A stretch of DNA of 64,000 nucleotides from an uncultured Acinetobacter sp. (GCF_947626835.1 NZ_CANQTS010000007.1:1-64000); one strand, 5' to 3'. Numbered from the stretch's first letter, positions 39,150-52,260 are shown. Program-made: numbers and translations. The notes: generated by a model not told the origin, from the letters alone.

Positions 39150-40382
39150 TTATCCTTGCGAACGCATAATCTCGTTTTGCGCTGCAACTTTCTTTTTCCA
39201 TTGTTCGGCACGGCGTGTACGGTCGGCCACTTGACCGACCAATTGACCACATGCGGCATCAATATCATCACCACGGGTCTGACGAATCGTACACACAAAA
39301 CCAGCATCAGACAAAGTTTTTTGGAATGCAATAATACGATTTCGGCTTGAACGACCATATGGTGCATGCGGGAATGGGTTAAATGGAATTAAATTGATTT
39401 TACTTGGTAAGTCTTTTAACAACTTAATCATTTGCTGTGCATGTTCAGGTTTATCATTTACGCCATCTAACATCACATATTCAATAGTCACGTGTTTACG
39501 TGAGCTTTCATTGCCGTCTTTGGCAATATAACGCTGACATGCAGCAATCAATTGCTCTAATGGATATTTTTTATTAATAGGTACAAGTTCATTACGCAAT
39601 TCATCATTTGGCGCATGTAATGAAATGGCTAAAGCTACATCAATATCTTTCACCATTTGGTCAATTTTAGGCACTACACCTGAAGTTGACAAAGTGACAC
39701 GACGTTTAGACATACCATACGCGAAGTCATCCAGCATGGTACGCATTGAGTTTAAAACAGCATCGTAGTTGAGCAATGGTTCGCCCATGCCCATCATCAC
39801 CACGTTCGTCACCGAGCGCTCACGCTCAAGTACAGGCACATCTTCCATATACGAGTAATTGGCCATCCATAACTGACCAATAATTTCAGCTTGGTTTAAG
39901 TCACGTTGGAAACCTTGTTTGCCCGTTGAGCAAAACGAACAATCCAGCGCACAGCCCACTTGTGATGAAATACACAAAGTACGACGCAAGCCACTGCGGT
40001 GTTCAGCAGGAATCAAAACCGTTTCAACCAAAGAGCCTTCACCATCACCGACACGGAACACCCATTTACGGGTACCGTCTTTAGAATAGTTTTTGTGCAC
40101 CACTTCTGGAGCTTTAATCTCAGCAATTTTTTCTAATTTTTCGCGTAATTTACCCGAAATATTGGTCATTTCGGCAAAATCAGTCACAAAGAATTGGTGA
40201 ATCCATTTCATCACCTGACCGGCGCGAAACTTCTTCTCTCCCATGTCCTCAAAGAATTTTTCCATTTGTGGACGTGACATGCCCAGTAAATTCACTTTTT
40301 CCACCGGTGTATGCGTCTGAATAGACGTAGATTGTTGCTTTTCATCAAGATGTGCAGATGAAGCGACCACTTCAGTACTCAT
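39150..40382 (-). CDS. rlmN: Dual-specificity 23S rRNA/tRNA methyltransferase RlmN
   Basis: Radical-SAM enzyme making 2-methyladenosine at A2503 of 23S rRNA and A37 of some tRNAs. 410 residues. N-terminal accessory domain ([36 protein letters not shown]), the cluster motif [15 protein letters not shown] (CxxxCxxC), [29 protein letters not shown] and, near the C-terminus, the methyl-carrying cysteine region ([16 protein letters not shown]). The first ~25 residues ([21 protein letters not shown]) are polar and not conserved. Everything needed for activity is present. Confidence 0.97.
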   Translation of the reverse strand: MSTEVVASSAHLDEKQQSTSIQTHTPVEKVNLLGMSRPQMEKFFEDMGEKKFRAGQVMKWIHQFFVTDFAEMTNISGKLREKLEKIAEIKAPEVVHKNYSKDGTRKWVFRVGDGEGSLVETVLIPAEHRSGLRRTLCISSQVGCALDCSFCSTGKQGFQRDLNQAEIIGQLWMANYSYMEDVPVLERERSVTNVVMMGMGEPLLNYDAVLNSMRTMLDDFAYGMSKRRVTLSTSGVVPKIDQMVKDIDVALAISLHAPNDELRNELVPINKKYPLEQLIAACQRYIAKDGNESSRKHVTIEYVMLDGVNDKPEHAQQMIKLLKDLPSKINLIPFNPFPHAPYGRSSRNRIIAFQKTLSDAGFVCTIRQTRGDDIDAACGQLVGQVADRTRRAEQWKKKVAAQNEIMRSQG

Positions 40383-40453
40383 GTGTAATTACCTAGATCA
40401 TGCGTTTATAGAGGAAGAGATGTTCAAGAAGTGAACAAATTAAATTTCAGGAA

Positions 40454-40492
40454 TAAAAAAACCAGATAAGTATAATAACACTTATCTGGTTT
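40454..40492 (-). terminator. ndk terminator
   Basis: On the minus strand ACCAGATAAGT-GTTATTAT-ACTTATCTGGT, an 11-bp perfect stem, is followed by TTTTTTATTC. Confidence 0.9.
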
Positions 40493-40504
40493 GAATACTG
40501 CGTA

Positions 40505-40936
40505 TTAACGAGTACGTGGAGCAATCTCAGTTTGCGCGAAGAAGTAGTTCACTTCACGGTCAGCAGATGCTACAGAGTCAGAACCGTGAGCAGCGTTTTC
40601 GTCGATGCTTACAGCGAAGTCAGCGCGGATAGTACCAGGAGCAGCTTCTTTAGGGTTAGTCGCGCCTAGGATGTCACGGTGAGCAAGAACAGCGTTTTCG
40701 CCTTCAAGAACTGAAACAACAACTGGACCTGAAGTCATGAAAGCAACTAGGTCAGCAAAGAAACCACGTTCTTTGTGCTCAGCGTAGAAGCCTTCAGCTT
40801 CAGCTTGAGTTAAGTGTTTCATTTTAGTTGCAACGATTTGAAGACCCGCTTTTTCAAAACGAGCGAAGATTTCGCCTACAACGTTTTTAGCAACTGCGTC
40901 TGGTTTTACGATAGATAAAGTACGTTCAATCGCCAT
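40505..40936 (-). CDS. ndk: Nucleoside diphosphate kinase
   Basis: Balances NTP and dNTP pools by phosphate transfer through a histidine. 143 residues: [77 protein letters not shown] and the active-site [28 protein letters not shown] precedes the ATG. It has its own terminator, so it is separate from the rlmN cluster downstream. Confidence 0.98.
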   Translation of the reverse strand: MAIERTLSIVKPDAVAKNVVGEIFARFEKAGLQIVATKMKHLTQAEAEGFYAEHKERGFFADLVAFMTSGPVVVSVLEGENAVLAHRDILGATNPKEAAPGTIRADFAVSIDENAAHGSDSVASADREVNYFFAQTEIAPRTR

Positions 40937-41042
40937 GATAGGCTCCTTAAGTCAAATTGACATGAAAATTTTGCGCATTATACCCAATAATAGGCGGTGT
41001 TCTGCGCTTAATCTGTAAAAAAAATGCTTTTTTTCGTACTGA

Positions 41043-41243
41043 TTAACGTGCTTCGTCAATCCAAGCCATCTGAATCGCTTCTAATAAGCCTTCTGTTGAT
41101 TTGTCTGGATTGTCTTCAAACTCAGGTAAAGCACAAATCCATGCATGTAAATCGGTAAAACGAATCCACTGTGGGTCCACATCTGGATGTGCTTCATACA
41201 ATTCAATTGCAATATCAATGGTGTCGGTCCAACGTAAGCCCAT
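41043..41243 (-). CDS. iscX: Fe-S cluster assembly protein IscX
   Basis: A small acidic protein (66 residues, GLRWTDTIDIAIELYEAHPDVDPQWIRFTDLHAWICALPEFEDNP...) that binds IscS and iron and modulates cluster assembly. Sequence and length match IscX/YfhJ, with the conserved DP-x-x-I-RFTDL-x-x-W segment. In E. coli it closes the isc operon, but here no other isc gene is adjacent, so it seems to be expressed as an orphan next to ndk. No clear terminator is seen. Confidence 0.93.
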   Translation of the reverse strand: MGLRWTDTIDIAIELYEAHPDVDPQWIRFTDLHAWICALPEFEDNPDKSTEGLLEAIQMAWIDEAR

Positions 41244-41289
41244 AACTCATCCTAAATCAATATGTGTGCTTACTTTAGCAAATTTTATG

Positions 41290-41841
41290 TTACAGCAGCA
41301 CTGCAAAATACGGTGCGCATAGAATAATTAATCCCCCCACCGCTGCACCAATTAATGCACCCACCATGACATCGCTTGGATAATGTAAGCCCAAAATCAT
41401 GCGCGATAATACCACTAAAACTGTAAAAGGTAACATCAGCAATAATAGTAACGGTTCAATATAGCCAATGACGGTGGTGGCTAACACCGCATGTAAGGTA
41501 TGCCCTGAGGGAAAACTAAAGTGATCCAGTGGTCGCTCCCCTAAACGAATCACTTGATGCACCTGATAAGGCCGTGGACGAATGGTTTTGGCTTTTAAAA
41601 TTTTATAAATTACCGTACCTACTAGGGTACCAAGCAAAACATAGACAATGCTGAAGCTAAAGTCCCAACCACGAACCCACCATGCCAAGGCCAACATGGT
41701 GTACCAAAAAGGGCCATCGCCTAAGCGGCTAATGGCACGAAAAAAGTAACAAATTTTGTGTGAGTGGGAAAAATGATTTAAATACAAACATCCTTTTAAA
41801 TCCATGGCTAATATTCTTATTTTGGCACGTTTAAAATTCAT
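41290..41841 (-). CDS. PAP2-family membrane phosphatase
   Basis: 183 residues, mostly membrane helices, with the three acid-phosphatase motifs: KAKTIRPRPYQ (KxxxxxxRP-like), FPSGHTLHAV (PSGH) and SRMILGLHYPSDVMVGALIGA (SRxxxxxHxxxD). All catalytic residues are present. Such proteins dephosphorylate undecaprenyl or phosphatidyl lipids on the outer face of the inner membrane. A strong ribosome site (AGGGGAAG) lies upstream. It follows the GT4 glycosyltransferase by 26 bases, and the two probably form an operon for a glycolipid or membrane lipid step. Confidence 0.88.
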   Translation of the reverse strand: MNFKRAKIRILAMDLKGCLYLNHFSHSHKICYFFRAISRLGDGPFWYTMLALAWWVRGWDFSFSIVYVLLGTLVGTVIYKILKAKTIRPRPYQVHQVIRLGERPLDHFSFPSGHTLHAVLATTVIGYIEPLLLLLMLPFTVLVVLSRMILGLHYPSDVMVGALIGAAVGGLIILCAPYFAVLL

Positions 41842-41867
41842 CTGCTTCCCCTGATTGGCGAGGATGG

Positions 41868-43148
41868 CTAGGTGTGCATGACACTCTCCCGAGCCACACG
41901 ATACAAGGCGTGTTCAAACTGTTTAACTGGATGATCCCAACCAATTTGAGCAGCCAGTTGACAGGCTTGACGTCCCATGTGCTGTAAAGTTTTATTATTG
42001 GGTAATTGTTGTATAAATTGGCAAAAGCCGTGTTGATCCCCAAGCGGTGCTAACCACCCCATATAATGATGCTTCACATATAAATGTGCTGCGGCATAAT
42101 CGTAAGCAATCACAGGTAAACCACTGGCCATGGCTTCTAATACCACATTGCCAAAAGTTTCCACTTGACTGGCAAATACAAACACATCACAGCTTGCATA
42201 AACAGTTGCAAGTTCTGTAGCGTATAAGTTACCGGTAAATATAATGTTACTGTCTGCGGCCAAAGCCAACAGTTCTTGGCGCTGCGGCCCATCGCCTACA
42301 ATCACCAACTTCACCGCCTGCCCTGCAGCCTGCATTTGCTTATAAGTTTGAATAATCAGTGGGATTTCTTTTTCAGGCGATAAACGTCCCACATATAACA
42401 AGACCCGCGTATCAGGCTGTGCACCCCATTTTTGCCGTAAGCGTTCAGAGCGCAATTCAGGTTTAAAATGTTCGACATCTACCCCACGCCCCACCACCGT
42501 CAACGGACAGGTCACACCAAAATCACGTAAGGCTTTTTCGGTATCGTGACTAGGTACACAGGTAAGTGCAGTATTGTTATGAAACCAGCGTAAATACGTT
42601 TGAATAGGTTTGACCAAAAAAGCTAAATCAAAAAAACGGCTAAAATCTTGAAAAGGTGAATGAAAGCCACTTGAGATGGGAATATTTTTGGCTTTTGCTG
42701 CATGTAACAACGCCAAGCCCAATGGCCCTTCGGTCACAATATGCACCACATCGGGCATAAATTCTTCTAAAGCTTGATTGACCTTTTGCATTTGCGGTAA
42801 GCCAAATTGCAAAGTCGGATAGCGCGGAATAGTCTGTGCTTTGACTAAACATTCTTTATTAGGCACAAAACTCGCCACTGTGCTGCGTTGCTCAGGACGA
42901 ATCAGTAAAATTTTATGACCTTGTTTTTGTAAACCTTGACTTAAATGCAATAAAGAATGTGCTACGCCATTGACCTCGGGCGGCCATGTTTCTGTCACGA
43001 TTGCAATTTTAAGTCGGGGTCGCACTAACGCTTGTAAAACAGTGATTTCATCGGCGAAATTATGATGCTGTTGTTTTAAATAAAATTTAAAGCTATCCGG
43101 AAAATCTTGTTGTTTTAACAGGCTGCCAATACCGGTGTGTTCCATCAT
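41868..43148 (-). CDS. GT4-family glycosyltransferase
   Basis: About 426 residues with a two-domain GT-B fold. Acceptor-side domain: KIAIVTETWPPEVNGVAHSLLHLSQGLQKQGHKILLIRPEQ and DVVHIVTEGPLGLALLHAAKAKNIPISSGFHSPFQ. Donor-side domain: LLYVGRLSPEKEIPLIIQTYKQM, LVIVGDGPQRQELLAL and the E-x7-E region FASQVETFGNVVLEAMASGLPVIAYDYAAA. It resembles enzymes that glycosylate diacylglycerol or phosphatidylinositol-type lipids, but the sugar and acceptor cannot be read from sequence. The track start is a TTG (43160); ATG at 43148 or 43145 after AGGT is more likely. Its partner is the PAP2 gene downstream. Confidence 0.87.
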   Translation of the reverse strand: MMEHTGIGSLLKQQDFPDSFKFYLKQQHHNFADEITVLQALVRPRLKIAIVTETWPPEVNGVAHSLLHLSQGLQKQGHKILLIRPEQRSTVASFVPNKECLVKAQTIPRYPTLQFGLPQMQKVNQALEEFMPDVVHIVTEGPLGLALLHAAKAKNIPISSGFHSPFQDFSRFFDLAFLVKPIQTYLRWFHNNTALTCVPSHDTEKALRDFGVTCPLTVVGRGVDVEHFKPELRSERLRQKWGAQPDTRVLLYVGRLSPEKEIPLIIQTYKQMQAAGQAVKLVIVGDGPQRQELLALAADSNIIFTGNLYATELATVYASCDVFVFASQVETFGNVVLEAMASGLPVIAYDYAAAHLYVKHHYMGWLAPLGDQHGFCQFIQQLPNNKTLQHMGRQACQLAAQIGWDHPVKQFEHALYRVARESVMHT

Positions 43149-43218
43149 GCACCTAGCCAATTCTGTCTATTTTTCCGCTAGCATAGCCCTGTTTTGTGAC
43201 AGTTTAATGTCCTGTGCT

Positions 43219-43989
43219 TTAATCCGTTACAGCATGCAACAAACCATTTTTGACTTTAAAGCGCTGTGTACCAAAATGAACTTCTTGTTTAACTGCATCT
43301 ACATACGGTGTACCTTGCAGTTTTTCCAGCGCTGCTGCACGTTGAAATTGCGCAGTTTTAGGGTTATATATCCAATATAAATAATTTTGATCGTTTTCAT
43401 TCTCAGCCAGTGTTGCAGCTTTTAACGCCAAGTCAAAATAGCCATCAAAATTTAAATCGATATATTGCATTTGACTTGCGTCAGCATTAAAGCCCACCAA
43501 ACTTTGGTAGAGTTGTTGATTGCTGCGTTGTAATACATCTACGCGTTGAATAAGGTTGTGACCATAAAATTTAAAATTAAAAGTTGGACGATTCGCAACA
43601 TAGATTAATGGCTGAAAATGGATTTTTCTTTGCCAACCATCGAGTAACAATTGGCTACTCATACTACCTAATTTAGAATTTAGCTCACCTTTGAGTTGCA
43701 AATCTGGCTGCTCAGCATTGCTGCCTTTTAGCTCAATAGCATTGCCTTTTTGTAAGCCACTCAGTTGATAATCTTGATTTAACACTTGATCATGCAAACG
43801 TGCGCTTGGGTTCCAAATGCCCGATTTAAGCTCTAAAAAATAACGTCCATCTTCTGACATCATGACTCGATGCACAGGTACATAAATGCTTTTTAATTCT
43901 GTATTAATATCATTGGCAGATGCCGTTGAGGTTAAAGCCAAAACAGGTAAAGCAAGTACAAGTGATTGTATCAGCAAATGTTTTTTCAT
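43219..43989 (-). CDS. Secreted protein of unknown function
   Basis: 256 residues with a clear signal peptide (MKKHLLIQSLVLALPVLALTSTASA, cleavage about residue 25). The mature part is beta-rich and contains one YIDLNFDGYFDLALKA motif resembling the D-x-N-x-D-G calcium-loop pattern of FG-GAP or XAC2610-like periplasmic proteins, followed by an aromatic segment (NDQNYLYWIYNPKTAQFQRAAALEKL). I cannot name a function. It stands alone between the glycosyltransferase and the DUF2971 gene; no clear terminator follows. Confidence 0.7.
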   Translation of the reverse strand: MKKHLLIQSLVLALPVLALTSTASANDINTELKSIYVPVHRVMMSEDGRYFLELKSGIWNPSARLHDQVLNQDYQLSGLQKGNAIELKGSNAEQPDLQLKGELNSKLGSMSSQLLLDGWQRKIHFQPLIYVANRPTFNFKFYGHNLIQRVDVLQRSNQQLYQSLVGFNADASQMQYIDLNFDGYFDLALKAATLAENENDQNYLYWIYNPKTAQFQRAAALEKLQGTPYVDAVKQEVHFGTQRFKVKNGLLHAVTD

Positions 43990-44092
43990 GATTTAACCTC
44001 AAAATAGTTAGATTGGGAGAAAGCTAATTTAGCATAAGATTCGCTATAAATAGTGAAGTAAAACTTAATCTTTTTATTGTCTTCACTAACAT

Positions 44093-44947
44093 TTAAGTAA
44101 CCTTATTAATCAAGCTACTTTTTAACTTCCATTGTTCAATATCAACATCAACCCGATAAAAATTGATATTGTTATCTGAGCAAATTTTTCTTAATTCTTC
44201 AAATTTCGGAATGATATGATCTTCAACCTTCTCACCCGACATTTGATATTTTCTGCGCTGATCAACGTACACATTTTTGCCTATATATAATTCCACAAAG
44301 GCATCTTGAGGAACCTCGATAGTGTAAATAGGTCTTGTACCTAAAGAAATTCTTTTCCAAATTTGTCCATCAACTATCTTTTCTCGACTATATGGAGAAT
44401 GATAAGAAAATTTTGCCGGATAAATATTTTTTACAACTCGAACTTCCTCCTCATAAGCCCAATATAAAGATTTATACAAAAAAGCTCTTTTACATAAATC
44501 CTCATACTTTTGTTTATCAATATCAATTGCTTCTGCTATCTGCTGTATTTCGTATTGAGTCAATTCAATGGGATTTTTAGGTGCGGTCGCTAAATAGATG
44601 ATTTCACCACGTTGTGCGGGAATCATAAATTTTTCAATATCTTCTAGGCCTGCTTTTTGTGTATCTATCCCAATGACAACACCTTTATAACTATCTGCAT
44701 AATGTGACCACATCAAAGGATTAAGTGGTGCACGAGTTAAGGATAAAACACCAAATCGCCTAGAAAATTTATCTTTGCATTGTTGAATAAATCTATCAGA
44801 AGAAATACCTTCTATATCAGATTGAATCACCCCCAAAGCAGTTCCTTCAAACGGATCATTAAAATCCTCTAAATGAGAAAAACCCAAAGACTTAGTTTTT
44901 AAAATAGTTAAAGCTGCTTCAAAACTTACATATTTATATAAAATCAT
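44093..44947 (-). CDS. DUF2971 domain protein, accessory gene
   Basis: 284 residues. The start ILYKYVSFEAALTILKTKSLGFSHLEDFNDPFEGTALG, then FGVLSLTRAPLNPLMWSHYADSYKGVVIGIDT and a later YIGKNVYVDQRRKYQ, identify the DUF2971 family, whose molecular role is unknown and which is often found in variable genomic regions. Lysine, isoleucine and asparagine content and AT richness are higher than in the neighbours, suggesting transfer. The ribosome site at the ATG is weak. It lies beside a decayed second copy of the ilvC 3' end, which supports arrival by recombination at ilvC. A signalling or defence role is possible, but nothing in the sequence shows it. Confidence 0.8.
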   Translation of the reverse strand: MILYKYVSFEAALTILKTKSLGFSHLEDFNDPFEGTALGVIQSDIEGISSDRFIQQCKDKFSRRFGVLSLTRAPLNPLMWSHYADSYKGVVIGIDTQKAGLEDIEKFMIPAQRGEIIYLATAPKNPIELTQYEIQQIAEAIDIDKQKYEDLCKRAFLYKSLYWAYEEEVRVVKNIYPAKFSYHSPYSREKIVDGQIWKRISLGTRPIYTIEVPQDAFVELYIGKNVYVDQRRKYQMSGEKVEDHIIPKFEELRKICSDNNINFYRVDVDIEQWKLKSSLINKVT

Positions 44948-44960
44948 TTTTATAATCCAA

Positions 44961-44986
44961 TAAAAAAACCTCGTTTACACGAGGGT
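44961..44986 (-). terminator. Terminator behind the ilvC 3'-end remnant
   Basis: On the minus strand CCTCG-TGTAAA-CGAGG is followed by TTTTTTTATTGG. It lies at the same place relative to the remnant as the real ilvC terminator does to ilvC, but with a different stem. Confidence 0.75.
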
Positions 44987-45020
44987 CTTTGTAGCATTTA
45001 AAATCTGCTAGATCAAAGAA

Positions 45021-45070
45021 TTAGTTCTTTTCTTTTTCTATGATTTTGTTTGCTTGAATCTATGGTATGA
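45021..45070 (-). pseudogene. ilvC: Decayed duplicate of the ilvC 3' end
   Basis: The 50 bases match the last 50 of ilvC (45211-45260) at about 42 positions, exactly 190 bases apart. In the ilvC frame the copy reads I-P-stop-I-Q-A-N-K-I-I-E-K-E-K-N-stop against [15 protein letters not shown]-stop. The Trp codon has become TAG, and the other changes (V to I, D to E, AAA to AAG) are conservative. The copy therefore looks like the end of a diverged ilvC from another lineage rather than a fresh duplication. Confidence 0.8.
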
Positions 45071-45154
45071 GCAAGCTCAGAACACTGTTCTAAGTGAAGC
45101 GCAAGGAATGAAAAGCACTGCTTTTCAATTTGTGAGGCACGAAGTTTCTTATGT

Positions 45155-45183
45155 AAAAAACCCACTCAAATTGAGTGGGTTTT
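45155..45183 (-). terminator. ilvC terminator
   Basis: On the minus strand CCCACTC-AATTT-GAGTGGG is followed by TTTTTTAC, about 30 bases after the ilvC stop. Confidence 0.9.
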
Positions 45184-45210
45184 CGCATTCAAATCAATTG
45201 ATTTAAGAAA

Positions 45211-46281
<1,071 letters not shown>

Positions 46282-46341
46282 TTAAGCCTCTCCTAGTTGT
46301 ATAGGTTTGTATTGAGGTTGTCAAAAAAATGTTTCGTTAAA

Positions 46342-46833
46342 TTAGATTGTTAAAACTTTTTCGCCACGCGCGATACCCGATACGCCAGAACGCACAACTT
46401 CTAAGATTGTGTTTTCAGCTAAGGCATCAATAAAACCGTCGATTTTCTCGGTTGTACCTGCGATTTGAATGGTGTAAGTGGTTGGTGTGACATCAACCAC
46501 TTGCGCACGGAAAATATCTGCGGTGCGTTTAATTTCATCACGCGCTGAACCCAATGCTTTGACTTTAATCAGCATCAATTCACGTTCGATGTGTGGACCT
46601 TCAGACAAATCAACCACTTTAACCACTTCAACCAATTTGTTGAGTTGTTTAGTGATTTGCTCAATCTTATGGTCGTCGCCATAGGTGGTGAGGGTTAAAC
46701 GTGAAAGTGTTGGGTCTTCGGTTGGAGCAACGTTTAACGTCTCAATGTTATAACCACGTTGAGAAAATAAACCCACTAAACGAGAAAGCGCACCTGCTTC
46801 GTTTTCAACTAAGACAGAAATAATGTGTCTCAT
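46342..46833 (-). CDS. ilvH: Acetolactate synthase small (regulatory) subunit
   Basis: 163 residues. The N-terminal ACT domain [49 protein letters not shown] binds valine for feedback inhibition. The second, ACT-like C-terminal domain runs from about 80 ([50 protein letters not shown]). The ATG overlaps the ilvB stop as ATGA, so the subunits are translationally coupled. Residues of the N-terminal ACT domain are complete, so normal valine control is expected. Confidence 0.97.
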   Translation of the reverse strand: MRHIISVLVENEAGALSRLVGLFSQRGYNIETLNVAPTEDPTLSRLTLTTYGDDHKIEQITKQLNKLVEVVKVVDLSEGPHIERELMLIKVKALGSARDEIKRTADIFRAQVVDVTPTTYTIQIAGTTEKIDGFIDALAENTILEVVRSGVSGIARGEKVLTI

Positions 46834-48557
46834 GCTGTACGCTCCCCTTTACCTAACCACATATCTTTCATTGATTGACCGGCAATCAGCATTGGATATA
46901 CATGCTCAGTACGGTCAACAGTTACGTTAATAAATACGCACTTGTCGTTAATCGCCATGGCTTCTGCAAGCTTGCTTTCAAGCTCATCGGCATGGTCAAT
47001 TTGAATACCGACGTGACCGTATGCTTCCATCAATTTTGCAAAGTCAGGTAAAGACTCTACATATGAGCTTGAGTGACGACCTTCATAGTTCATGTCTTGC
47101 CACTGTTTTACCATACCTAAAGCACGGTTGTTTAAGCACAAGATTTTGACATTTAAGCCGTATTGCTTACAGGTAGAAAGCTCTTGGATACACATCTGAA
47201 TCGATGCTTCACCGGTAATACACACCACTTGCTGTTCAGGGAAAGCAAGTTTTGCCGCCATTGCGTATGGTAAACCTACGCCCATGGTGCCTAAGCCACC
47301 TGAGTTGATCCATTGACGCGGACGACGATATTTGTAGTACATCGCACCAAACATTTGATGCTGACCTACGTCAGAAGTAATAATGGCTTGACCATTGGTC
47401 ACGCGGTCTAATGCTTCAACCACTTGTTGTGGCTTCATGCTACCGTCAGTTGGAAGGTCGTATTTTAAACCGTGAACTTGACGCCATTCATTAATCTGTT
47501 TCCACCAATCAGCAAGTGCTTCTGGATTTGGTTTAGACACATTTAATTGTTTTAACTGCGCCAACATTTCATTGAGTACTGGCTCAACCGCGCCCACAAT
47601 TGGAATGTGCGCCATAATGGTTTTTGAAATGGTTGCAGGGTCAATATCAATATGAATGACTTTAGCGTTTGGACAGAATTTTGCAGGGTTATTGGTCACA
47701 CGGTCATCAAAACGCGCGCCAATACACAAGATTACATCTGCATTATGCATGGTCATATTGGCTTCGTATGTGCCATGCATACCGAGCATACCGATGAATT
47801 GTTCATCGTTACCCGGGAATGCACCAAGACCCATTAAGGTATTGGTCACAGGGAAACCTAAAATATGCGCAAGTTCAGTCAATTGCTCAGAAGCATTTCC
47901 TTGAACTACACCACCGCCTGTATAAATTACAGGGCGTTTAGCATTTAATAATTCTTCAATCGCTTTACGGATTTGACCTGAATGACCACGGTGTGGTGGT
48001 TGATACGAACGCATCTTCACTTTTTCAGGGTATTCGTAAGCAAATTTTTCTGCAGGATTGGTTGCATCTTTTGGAATATCAACCACAACAGGACCCGGAC
48101 GACCTGACGCTGCGATATAAAATGCTTTTTTAATAATGGCAGGAATTTCGCTGGCGTGACGCACTTGGAAGCTGTGTTTTACGATTGGGCGAGAAATACC
48201 GACCATATCGGTTTCTTGGAACGCATCCTCACCGATCAAATGGCTTGCAACCTGACCTGACAAAATCACCATTGGGATTGAGTCCATATAGGCAGTTGCA
48301 ATTGGCGTTACAGTATTGGTCGCACCTGGACCTGATGTTACGAGAACAACACCAGTTTTACCTGTGACACGCGAATAAGCGTCGGCCATGTGACCTGCTG
48401 CTTGCTCATGACGTACGAGGTAATGATTGATTCTTTCTTGTTGAAAAAGCGCATCATAAATATGAAGTACTGCGCCGCCTGGATATCCAAAAACATGTTC
48501 AACGCCTTCGTCCGCTAATGCGCGAACAAGCATTTCACCACCAGATAAAAGTTCCAA
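46830..48557 (-). CDS. ilvB: Acetolactate synthase large (catalytic) subunit
   Basis: Thiamine-diphosphate enzyme that condenses pyruvate into acetolactate or acetohydroxybutyrate. 575 residues with [14 protein letters not shown] and the catalytic [32 protein letters not shown] (Glu of the TPP cycle), an FAD-binding middle domain ([31 protein letters not shown]) and the TPP-binding [29 protein letters not shown]. The form is the ilvI-ilvH type. The start is TTG ([10 protein letters not shown]), supported by AGGGTG upstream and by the family's conserved MELLSG start. Gene order is ilvB-ilvH-ilvC on the minus strand. Confidence 0.96.
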   Translation of the reverse strand: MELLSGGEMLVRALADEGVEHVFGYPGGAVLHIYDALFQQERINHYLVRHEQAAGHMADAYSRVTGKTGVVLVTSGPGATNTVTPIATAYMDSIPMVILSGQVASHLIGEDAFQETDMVGISRPIVKHSFQVRHASEIPAIIKKAFYIAASGRPGPVVVDIPKDATNPAEKFAYEYPEKVKMRSYQPPHRGHSGQIRKAIEELLNAKRPVIYTGGGVVQGNASEQLTELAHILGFPVTNTLMGLGAFPGNDEQFIGMLGMHGTYEANMTMHNADVILCIGARFDDRVTNNPAKFCPNAKVIHIDIDPATISKTIMAHIPIVGAVEPVLNEMLAQLKQLNVSKPNPEALADWWKQINEWRQVHGLKYDLPTDGSMKPQQVVEALDRVTNGQAIITSDVGQHQMFGAMYYKYRRPRQWINSGGLGTMGVGLPYAMAAKLAFPEQQVVCITGEASIQMCIQELSTCKQYGLNVKILCLNNRALGMVKQWQDMNYEGRHSSSYVESLPDFAKLMEAYGHVGIQIDHADELESKLAEAMAINDKCVFINVTVDRTEHVYPMLIAGQSMKDMWLGKGERTA

Positions 48558-49191
48558 CGTGATTCACCCTAATATTTTTAAGATATACGATTTTTGTGAC
48601 CGTATATACTTTCATTCATTCATTGTCTGCACTGTTATAGCACACATATTTCATAGTTTTGATAGCAATAAGAAAAAAATCTGATCCATTGGCTGTTTGA
48701 GCACTAAAGGATCTAAAACATGTTGGGATAAACATATTTTGTTGGCTTTGTGCATCTTCTCGGCTAGAGAAAACGTCCATTGCTAAGATGTATTCATTCG
48801 AAGGGTGATCGAATTCAGACATATAAAACTAAAGACAGCATTTTTGTAGTTTCAAACCACAAAGTCAAGTTGAAAAATTGGCTTTTTTTGCATTCACTGC
48901 CATGCGCTTAAAAAATAAACTTGTTGTGTATTTTTAATCCAATACTCTAACTATTTAAAATGACTCAGAAATTATTTTTTAATAATTTATTTATATGAAT
49001 GATATAAATAAATATAATACCAAAACACAGTTATAAAAATTTTATGGCGCAGGCCATGACATCTAAAAAGCCATAATTGTTTAAATAAAATACGTTAAAA
49101 TCAAAAATTATCATCTTACACATTGTGCTTTTGTTGTCATCAACCTGACAAGCTTAAGCTTTAACACTGTACATTATTGAAGGGGAAAATC
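48558..49191. other. AT-rich intergenic region, ilvB / DUF4124 gene
   Basis: About 630 bases between divergent genes, with no gene I trust. The 68-codon ORF at 48616-48822 lacks a ribosome site and recognisable sequence. The right half is very AT-rich and holds two perfect inverted repeats that share bases: AAATTATT-TTTT-AATAATTT (48969-48988) and ATTTATTTATAT-GAATG-ATATAAATAAAT (48985-49013). No attenuator-type leader peptide rich in Leu, Ile or Val was found for ilvB. An rpoD-type promoter cannot be picked with confidence. Confidence 0.4.
48969..49013. repeat. Two overlapping perfect inverted repeats
   Basis: The first repeat has 8-base arms with a 4-base loop. The second has 12-base arms with a 5-base loop. 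The right arm of the first and the left arm of the second share 48985-48988, so only one hairpin or cruciform can form at a time. All arms are A/T only. Confidence 0.8.
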
Positions 49192-49512
49192 ATGGCTATT
49201 CAAACCATTCAGATTAAAAAATTACTGCTGATCACGGCGTTGATGTGCAATAGTTCTGCACTCATGGCGCAAAGTTTTTATAAATGGGTCGATCAACACG
49301 GTTCCACCCATTACACCACTACACCACCCCCTAAAAATGCCAAAAAGCTCTCTAAAGTGGACACCTATCATCATCCACAAAGTAAGGTGACTACGCCGGC
49401 ACAACCAAGCAATCCAAGTCACAATACTCCACCTCAAGCTGCACCAAATCAAATGGATCAGCAGCAACAAGAAGCCAACGCAGCACTTGAGCAAGGCCGT
49501 ACAAGTCTGTAA
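49192..49512 (+). CDS. DUF4124 domain exported protein
   Basis: 106 residues. Signal peptide about 1-26 (MAIQTIQIKKLLLITALMCNSSALMA), followed at once by the DUF4124 motif SFYKWVDQHGSTHYTTTPPP, then a His/Pro/Gln-rich low-complexity tail (NPSHNTPPQAAPNQMDQQQQEANAALEQ). The family is a small periplasmic domain of unknown role. The track start (49177) is a TTG; ATG 49192 with AAGGGGA upstream is preferred. It lies about 90 bases before leuS, with no obvious terminator between. Confidence 0.85.
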   Translation: MAIQTIQIKKLLLITALMCNSSALMAQSFYKWVDQHGSTHYTTTPPPKNAKKLSKVDTYHHPQSKVTTPAQPSNPSHNTPPQAAPNQMDQQQQEANAALEQGRTSL

Positions 49513-49582
49513 GGCAATTTTTGCCATGCTTAAAATTCACTTTTAGGTGCATTTTGCGCTATGCTGTGGCTTAAATTTTTAA

Positions 49583-52225
<2,643 letters not shown>

Positions 52226-52260
52226 TCCTGCTCTTTCTGAGGATTTCACAATTCCCAAAC

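Noticed and set aside
48616-48822. 68-codon ORF upstream of ilvB on the minus strand
   Set aside because: No ribosome site at its ATG, no recognisable sequence, and it does not look like a branched-chain amino acid attenuation peptide.
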